Source of the DNA: Ruminococcus sp.
Lineage (GTDB): Bacteria; Bacillota; Clostridia; Oscillospirales; Ruminococcaceae
Assembly: GCA_017529875.1 (NCBI GenBank)
Contig: JAFXNC010000016.1
Location: 1 to 64,000, forward strand
Length of the DNA stretch: 64,000 nt
Reading direction: 5' to 3'
In this document: one piece after another, positions 60,946 through 64,000 of the stretch
How positions within the stretch are numbered: position 1 is the stretch's first letter
Layout: each line of letters opens with the position of its first letter
Position numbers and translations under genes: made by a program
Notes under the pieces: generated by a model
What the model was told of the DNA's origin: nothing
The model's input: only the letters and a program-made list of their open reading frames with translations
Database searches by the model: none

Positions 60946-61849
60946 TCTGAGAGTTACCCTGGCGGGCGTGGAGTTCAAGAACCCCGTCATCCCTGCAAGC
61001 GGCACCTACGGCTACGGCAGAGAGTACGAGTGCCTTTATCCCCTGTCGCGCCTGGGAGGAATTTCGGTAAAGGGCACCACCCTGCATGAGCGGGGCGGAA
61101 ACATCCCTCCGCGCATTGCCGAGACCCCCTGCGGTATGCTCAACTCGGTGGGGCTGCAAAACGGCGGCGCCGAGAAGTTCATCAAGTACGAGCTGCCCAA
61201 CCTTGCGGCCAAGGACACCCGGATAATCGCCAACATTGCGGGCTCCACGGTGGAGGAGTGTGCGGAGCTTGCCGCCATGCTCAACGGCACCGCGGTGGAC
61301 ATGATCGAGCTGAACATCTCCTGCCCCAACGTCAAGCAGGGCGGAGCGGCCTTCGGCACCGACTGCACCGTAGCAGGGGCAGTCACGAAGGCGGTGAGGG
61401 AGGCCAGCGACAAGCCTCTTATGGTGAAGCTCTCCCCCAACGTCACCAGCATAGTTGACATAGCGAAGTCGGTGGAGGCCGGCGGTGCCGACGCGGTATC
61501 GCTGATAAACACGCTGCTGGGTATGCGCATCGACATAAAGACCCGGCGTCCGGTGCTGCACAACAACGTAGGCGGGCTCTCGGGCCCGGCGGTATTCCCG
61601 GTGGCGGTGAGGATGGTATGGCAGGTAGCCAACGCGGTCAGGATACCGGTCTGCGGCATGGGCGGCGTCAGCACGGCGGAGGATGCCATCGAGATCATGA
61701 TGGCGGGCGCCTCGGCGGTGCAGGTAGGCGCGGCGATCTTCCGCGACCCCTATGCCCCGGTGAAGATCATCGACGGCATCAACGAATGGTGCGACCAGAA
61801 CGGCGTAAAGTCCGTTTCCGAGATCGTGGGGACGGTCAAGCCTTACTGA
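60938..61849 (+). CDS. pyrD: Dihydroorotate dehydrogenase, class 1B catalytic subunit
   Basis: 303 residues, family length. FMN-binding barrel with NPVIPASGTYGYG, ISVKGTTL, GLQNGGAEKFI, NISCPNVKQGG (catalytic Cys of class 1B in this loop), KLSPNVTSI, GGLSGPAVFPVAVR and GMGGVSTAEDAIE. It oxidises dihydroorotate to orotate in pyrimidine synthesis, in the cytosol. ATG with AAAGGAGG upstream. No other pyr gene is nearby. A strong hairpin follows. Confidence 0.96.
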   Translation: MADLRVTLAGVEFKNPVIPASGTYGYGREYECLYPLSRLGGISVKGTTLHERGGNIPPRIAETPCGMLNSVGLQNGGAEKFIKYELPNLAAKDTRIIANIAGSTVEECAELAAMLNGTAVDMIELNISCPNVKQGGAAFGTDCTVAGAVTKAVREASDKPLMVKLSPNVTSIVDIAKSVEAGGADAVSLINTLLGMRIDIKTRRPVLHNNVGGLSGPAVFPVAVRMVWQVANAVRIPVCGMGGVSTAEDAIEIMMAGASAVQVGAAIFRDPYAPVKIIDGINEWCDQNGVKSVSEIVGTVKPY

Positions 61850-61866
61850 ATCAGGATATATGATCC

Positions 61867-61912
61867 CGCGGAGCTCTCCGGTATTGTTCGGAGCGCTCCG
61901 CGTTCGTTTATT
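61867..61912. terminator. Bidirectional terminator after pyrD
   Basis: CGCGGAGC-CTCCG pairs with CGGAG-GCTCCGCG (61867-61902) with one mismatch, followed by TTCGTTTATT. It lies between the convergent pyrD and vWA lipoprotein genes. Confidence 0.8.
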
Positions 61913-61929
61913 ATAGCTTACTTATTTGC

Positions 61930-63696
61930 TTACTCTCCGTAAAGCTCCTTTGCCATTTTCAGCAGCTCTGCAAACTCCTGCCGGTATTCGTCAGTCAGCA
62001 GGTCTTCCGTCAGCTGCTTGCTGATGTCTGCCGGAGTCAGCTTGCTGTACTGGCTGCCCCGCAGGTACATCGCATATTCCGCCGCGCAGCTCGCAAATGC
62101 CAGATTAGCACCGGCCTTCGCAGTGTAGTCCTTCACCATTACAGGCTTTGAAAGCTCCGTTGAGGTGTCCCCGTCAGGGAGCTTGTAGCGCAGCTTCACG
62201 CTCAGCAGCTCCTCGGGGTCGGCTGTGGCGGGCTCAGGCTCGTCGTCGCTGCTGCCGCCCAGACCTGCGGAGCCCAGCACGCCCTTGACCGGGATGATCT
62301 CGTAAAGCGCCGTGGAGGAATGTCCTGCGCCCATTTCGCCGGCGTCCTTGGTGTCGTCGGTGAAGTCCTCGTCGGCAAGGAGCCTGTTCTCATAGCCCAC
62401 AAGGCGGTACGCCTCCACGTTGGCGGGGTTGAACTCGATCTGCGCCTTGACGTCCTTGGCTACGGTGATAAGTGTGGCGTTGAGCTCGCTGAGCAGGACT
62501 TTCTTAGCCTCCCGCTCCGAGTCGATGTAGGAGTAGTTGCCGTTGCCGTTATCGGCGAGAGCTTCAAGGCGTGCGTCCTTGAGGTTGCCGGCGCCGAAGC
62601 CCAGCACCGAGAGGAACACTCCGCCCTCGCGCTTTTTCTCCACCAGTGCTTTCAGCTCTTCCTCGGAGGAAATGCCCACGTTAAGATCACCGTCGGTCGC
62701 CATGACTATGCGGTTGTTGCCGCCCTGGATGAAGTTATCCTCAGCCAGCTTATAGGCCATGTTTATGCCCGCCTCGCCTGCGGTGCACCCCTCGGCTTCG
62801 AGGCTGTCAACGGCTGCGGCGATCTTGTCGTAATCGGAGCCTGCCGCGCCCTCGAGGACGATCTTTTCCTCGCCGGAGTAGGTGACTATGGAAACGCGGT
62901 CATTGGCGTTGAGGCTCTCGGCCAGCATCTTCACGGCCTGCTTCACCAGTGGGAGCCTGTCGTCGCCGCGCATGGAGCCGCTGACGTCGATGAGCAGTAC
63001 GAGGTTCAGGGGAGCGCGGGTCTCACGCTCTATATCCTTGGCCTGCACGCCCACGAGAAGGAGCTTGGCCTTGCTGTTCCAGGGGCACTCGGAGAGCTCG
63101 GTGGTGACGGCTATGGGATGCTCCGCGTCGGGCTTTTCGTAGTCGTAGCTGAAATAGTTGATGAACTCCTCCGCCCTGACCGAATCGCGGTTCACCTGCC
63201 AGCCCATAGTGAGCATACGTCTTGCATTGGCATAGGAGGCGGTATCGACGTCGGTGGAGAAGGTGGAGAGAGGCGCGTCCTTAACGAAGGTATAGCCGTT
63301 CTCGTCGAGCTGCTTGTACTCCTCGCCGTCGAAGCCGGGGTCGGGCAAGGGCATATCCGTGGTCATATCGCCGCCGGTCATGTACTCAGCGTCGGCAATT
63401 ATGCGCTCGACGCTCTGATTGCCGTTCACGTCGGCGGCGACGGCAGGGGCCTCCTCGGCCTCAGTGGCAGCATCGCCGTTGTCGGTATTGTCTGCGGTGA
63501 TCCCGGATGCACCCGCCTTTTCGCCGGCGGTATCGGTCTTTACGGAAACGCTGTTAGTCTCCGGGGAGTTCCGGGAAACGGGCATATCTGAGGGGGTGCC
63601 CGATTTGCTCTGATCCGAGCTGCCGCAGGAGGCAAGGCTCCCGGTCAGTGTCAGAGCGAGTATGAATGCCAGCGCTTTGTTGTATCTCTTTTTCAT
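61930..63696 (-). CDS. YfbK-type von Willebrand factor A lipoprotein
   Basis: 588 residues. Lipoprotein signal with lipobox LASC (Cys24), a long Ala/Asp/Glu-rich spacer to about 125, then the YfbK-type N-terminal domain (STFSTDVDTASYANARRML, FINYFSYDY), the vWA domain with intact MIDAS LLIDVSGSMRG and a TDGDLNVG loop (about 225-400), and the C-terminal YfbK (DUF3520-like) region. It is outside the cell, bound to the membrane. Family members often stand with an ECF sigma factor. The start has AAGGAATG 11 bases upstream, and the truncated gene upstream (63767-64000) runs in the same direction, so an operon is likely. Confidence 0.9.
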   Translation of the reverse strand: MKKRYNKALAFILALTLTGSLASCGSSDQSKSGTPSDMPVSRNSPETNSVSVKTDTAGEKAGASGITADNTDNGDAATEAEEAPAVAADVNGNQSVERIIADAEYMTGGDMTTDMPLPDPGFDGEEYKQLDENGYTFVKDAPLSTFSTDVDTASYANARRMLTMGWQVNRDSVRAEEFINYFSYDYEKPDAEHPIAVTTELSECPWNSKAKLLLVGVQAKDIERETRAPLNLVLLIDVSGSMRGDDRLPLVKQAVKMLAESLNANDRVSIVTYSGEEKIVLEGAAGSDYDKIAAAVDSLEAEGCTAGEAGINMAYKLAEDNFIQGGNNRIVMATDGDLNVGISSEEELKALVEKKREGGVFLSVLGFGAGNLKDARLEALADNGNGNYSYIDSEREAKKVLLSELNATLITVAKDVKAQIEFNPANVEAYRLVGYENRLLADEDFTDDTKDAGEMGAGHSSTALYEIIPVKGVLGSAGLGGSSDDEPEPATADPEELLSVKLRYKLPDGDTSTELSKPVMVKDYTAKAGANLAFASCAAEYAMYLRGSQYSKLTPADISKQLTEDLLTDEYRQEFAELLKMAKELYGE

Positions 63697-63766
63697 TTCA
63701 TGTCATTCCTTTCTTTATTCAGAGCAGCTTTTTCATCCTGCCTGCACAGGCTCAGCCGCTTCGGGC

Positions 63767-64000
63767 TTATCTGGTTTTGCGGTTTTCCTCGTTTACTACG
63801 GTGACTATCTTTCTTGCGGCGTCATCCGCCAGTTCTCTCTTGTAGTCTCCGCTTGAATGGAGCGCGATGATCTCATGTCCGCGGACGGCGTAAAGGGTGG
63901 TCTGCCCCGCGTCGTAGGCGCAGTGTTCCTCGGTCACATCGGCGCTTGTGTCTATCTCCGGGATGAGCTGCAATATCTGCTGCATCGCGTCGCTGTCGGC
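63767..64000 (-). CDS. C-terminal part of an unknown protein cut by the window edge
   Basis: The minus-strand frame is open from the window edge to a stop at 63767, giving at least 77 residues; the start lies beyond 64000. The visible end contains CAYDAGQTTLYAVRGHEI and DYKRELADDAARKIVTVV. I do not recognise a family. It is 70 bases upstream of the vWA lipoprotein gene in the same direction, so both are probably one transcript; a sigma or anti-sigma partner is possible but not shown. Confidence 0.65.
   Translation of the reverse strand, partial: ADSDAMQQILQLIPEIDTSADVTEEHCAYDAGQTTLYAVRGHEIIALHSSGDYKRELADDAARKIVTVVNEENRKTR

Overview
The window looks like chromosome of a GC-rich, anaerobic, Gram-positive clostridium, most probably of the Ruminococcaceae/Oscillospiraceae (Ruminococcus-like). 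The evidence is a dockerin-bearing secreted protein, a spoIIA sporulation operon, a class 1B pyrD/pyrK pair, a 2-hydroxyacyl-CoA dehydratase system, an orphan MsmX/UgpC-type sugar ATPase, AGGAGG-type ribosome binding sites, many TTG/GTG starts, and near-consensus TTGACA-17-TATAAT promoters. I see no rRNA, tRNA, insertion sequence, prophage or CRISPR array. The species assignment is inference.

Layout. 1-3.1 kb: a phosphoesterase and a four-gene cluster of small unknown proteins ending in a DUF1810/propeller-like fusion. 3.1-10.9 kb (minus strand): a beta-helix/InlB-repeat/dockerin protein, a GDSL-type lipoprotein, UgpC ATPase, RsuA-type pseudouridine synthase and a DUF1846 protein. 11.1-12.6 kb: spoIIAA-spoIIAB-sigF. 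12.7-16.9 kb: a 2-hydroxyacyl-CoA dehydratase and its double-ATPase activase. 17.2-23.7 kb: a six-gene envelope operon (MraY-like transferase, YbhN-like membrane protein, PssA, Psd, type I pullulanase, NlpC/P60 lipoprotein). 24-27 kb: a small unknown gene and a two-component system. 27-30.4 kb: a secreted GH25 lysozyme with Fn3-like modules. 30.8-38.5 kb: a two-module NRPS (A-T-C-A-T-R) followed by a MATE exporter fused to an RsbW-like ATPase. 38.9-43.8 kb: dynamin, degenerate M48-like protein, dynamin. 44-49.8 kb: a sortase-type surface protein and a membrane-anchored M4 peptidase with vWA domain and zinc ribbon. 50-56 kb: tandem and dispersed repeats, an ECF sigma factor with its membrane partner, an unknown membrane protein, mnmE and a YkgJ-like Cys-cluster protein. 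56-59.8 kb: an MBOAT/DHHW pair for envelope polysaccharide acylation. 60-61.8 kb: pyrK-pyrD. 61.9-64 kb: a vWA lipoprotein and a truncated gene.

The strongest candidates for undescribed biology are: (1) the NRPS, whose first adenylation domain lacks the Asp that binds the amino group of an amino acid and whose last domain is a reductase, so the predicted product is an N-acyl amino aldehyde exported by a MATE pump carrying its own regulatory-type ATPase; (2) the dynamin / dead M48 protease / dynamin operon; (3) the M4-vWA-zinc ribbon surface protein with an in-frame acidic extension beyond its stop codon; (4) two families of dispersed palindromic elements and a 22/23-bp tandem array in the accessory gaps.

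Domain calls are by eye from sequence motifs. No database search was run.
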